A DNA stretch of 64,000 bases from Stenopsyche tienmushanensis (lineage: Eukaryota > Arthropoda > Insecta > Trichoptera > Stenopsychidae): the NCBI GenBank assembly GCA_008973525.1, contig WACJ01000216.1, positions 372,001 to 436,000 on the forward strand, in the 5' to 3' direction. The stretch's first letter is position 1, and each line of letters opens with the position of its first letter. A model generated the notes under the pieces. The model did not search any database. It had not been told where the DNA came from and saw only the letters and a list, made by a program, of their open reading frames with translations. Below are positions 62,031-64,000 of this stretch, piece after piece. The position numbers and the translations under genes are program-made.

Positions 62031-64000
62031 ATAAATATATTCTCTAAAATGTGTTTTATGTGCCAGATATGAAGTTAAAGATATTATCCAAGTGGAATTA
62101 AAGCCAAACAATGAATCATCGGCTATTAAAAAGGGAAACGGGTAAGACGAAATTAAAATACTAAAGACGTATTGAGATGAATCTATTCAGATCGTATAAC
62201 TTCGGACTATCATTTATTTTTTGTACTAGAAAAATATTTCGCACAAAAAAATGCAATACTAAAGACTTATTTTGATTGTCTCGCTTTAGTTTTAGGATCT
62301 AAAATTAGTTTTACAATTGAGTAGTATTAAATTAAAAACTAAATTTTATTACGTTTACTTTAATTCCCTCCACGTTAACAACTAAAGCATGGCATGTAAT
62401 TTTGGCACTACCGGCAACCACCGGGATCGTTTAATTTTCTTGTCAATCAATTTGAATCAAATATACATATTATACTGAGCTTTCCGTACGTCAATTGGAG
62501 ATTATTTGAAAACGTTAAATGTAATCATAATCATGAAAATTTAACGCAAAAACAGTATCCTAATCAAAAGGCTATTCCAGTACAGATACAATCATATCAA
62601 AATAAAACATTCAATTCTTAAATACGGTAGATTCACATGTTTTTCACACCGAAATTCATATATAATTTAAATATTTTTAATGTTGCAACTCTTAATAAAC
62701 TGTATCTTTGATATTATAACATATTCAAAACATTATATTAATATTATTACATTTTTTGCTTTATTTATTTATCTTTGATATGAAGTAGTTTAAATATACA
62801 TATTACATATTTGTGTGCTTTGCAATGATTGAATACATATCATCTTTGTCTGCCTGATATTGCTAAAAGACCAAATCTTTCGTTGTCTCGGTTGAAAGCA
62901 TTTTGTTAAGTAGATAAAAAATATGATCTATCGACGATATAAAAAAGGTGTGCTTTAAATTTAATTTGCATTGCTTGTAATGTGGAAACAGACAAAGATA
63001 TACATATACTATTTCCTTAACACTTAATATATTCATAAATATTATAATCTTATTATTCACAATAAATATAGTTATGACAAAAATAAAGGTACATTACATC
63101 ACAATAAATCCATATATTTTAAAGCTTATTTTAATTCCATACGTTTGTATGTAATAACTCATCTTTATGTGTGTTAAAAATAAGCAACTGTATCTCACAA
63201 GATGCTTTGGTTTAGACTTTTTAAGCTACTAGGTAGGTAGTAGGATTCTACTGATTCTACTCGATTATTTATTCCAATTTCTCTGGAACACGTTGAATAA
63301 ACCTACCGCTAAAAAATATAATCTGACTCTTTTGATGTTGTAATCAAATAAACATTACATGTTTCATTTTGATAAGTATGTTATATAAAATATTGTTTTT
63401 TTTTTATTGCATTGATTTGCATTTTGCGATCCCATATTGAAGCAAACATATTGCAAGATATCTGTGCAAGTTACAAACTTATAAAAATAGATCTTAAACC
63501 TACTCAAAGTATTTTTATTATTTCATAAAATTTTATTTTTTGTAGTGCTATTTTTTTATTTTTATATTCTTTACTACAATTATATTAAACAGCATACCAC
63601 AGTATACCTATGGCCCCAACTAAAAGAAGCTAAATTGTATATTATTATATGCCTTTATGTTGTAATATGTTAGCTTTTATGTAAATAGTTACAATCAATA
63701 TAATTTATTAATACAATGGTGAGTTAAACCTAGTTTATGTATAATTATATGTATGCGGTTTATCACTGGTACATAAGGTTTTTATATGGCATTTTATAAA
63801 ATTTAATAGAAAGAAATAGATTTTTCAAAAAAACCGATATTCATAAACAAAGCATTTTTGCATAGAAATGTTAAAAATTCAACTGTAAAAACATTAAAAT
63901 TAAAATTGAAAGGAAAATAAATATAAAATATATTCGAATAATACACATAAAATATATCAAGTCATAAACTAGAATCAACAAAATATTATAAAACAATCTG
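62031..64000. other. AT-rich interval to window end, no gene seen
   Basis: No frame above 65 aa and no repeat pairs recognised. Confidence 0.5.

Noticed and set aside
1..64000. CRISPR arrays, bacterial operons or prophage
   Set aside because: No regularly spaced repeats and no prokaryotic gene organisation; spliced metazoan genes and eukaryotic transposons dominate.

Overview
This is an AT-rich, gene-poor stretch of a eukaryotic nuclear genome, almost certainly from an insect. Both recognisable genes have spliced, metazoan-type structures. The remaining space is filled with decayed mariner, pogo/Tigger, piggyBac-like, hAT, Helitron and non-LTR elements, each a few hundred bases long. I cannot name the insect order from the sequence alone.

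Only two host genes can be supported, and they lie head to head at about 45-53 kb. On the minus strand (about 50317 down to 44985) is TAPT1, a multi-pass endoplasmic reticulum membrane protein; seven of its exons can be placed with matching splice phases. On the plus strand (50967-52785) is a three-exon FAD-dependent spermine/polyamine oxidase of the SMOX family. About 650 bp separate the two start codons, so they probably share a bidirectional promoter. The oxidase is full length and conserved from end to end, but as sequenced it needs three separate one-base (+1) frame corrections, whereas TAPT1 needs none. Assembly error, a young pseudogene, or (least likely) recoding are the options.

Region by region: 1-451 is the truncated end of a TA-flanked repeat whose second copy fills 11436-12230. 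4861-6928 is a pile-up: a Tigger transposase remnant interrupted by an internally deleted mariner, then a TTAA-terminated repeat. 7664-7745 holds a tRNA-like SINE head. 8861-10801 holds two TTAA-bounded elements, the second carrying a nested hAT-type MITE with a perfect 8-bp target duplication. 14948-16120 holds a 1033-bp retroelement with a perfect 14-bp target duplication, inserted into a small tandem pair of DDE-transposase fragments. 23719-26210 holds a Helitron end, a second copy of the deleted mariner and another Tigger remnant. 27381-28371 holds further dispersed repeats and an inverted Helitron end. 36791-38115 is a Tigger-like element with clear termini, interrupted by a second copy of the 1033-bp retroelement family. 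Intron 7 of TAPT1 carries an antisense LINE reverse-transcriptase fragment. 55477-56080 is an hAT transposase remnant, 57702-58430 an unclassified terminal-inverted-repeat element, and 60977-62030 a LINE fragment abutting a mariner remnant.

Long intervals (about 0.45-3.8, 12.2-14.9, 18.1-21.8, 38.7-44.9, 52.8-55.4, 58.4-61 and 62-64 kb) show no convincing gene. A few GC-rich islands with palindromic motifs (near 33.5-33.8, 35.9-36.2 and 38.45-38.7 kb) look like possible regulatory sequence. Several striking perfect hairpins (4605-4633, 29835-29854, 31949-31977, 34815-34854) are unexplained.
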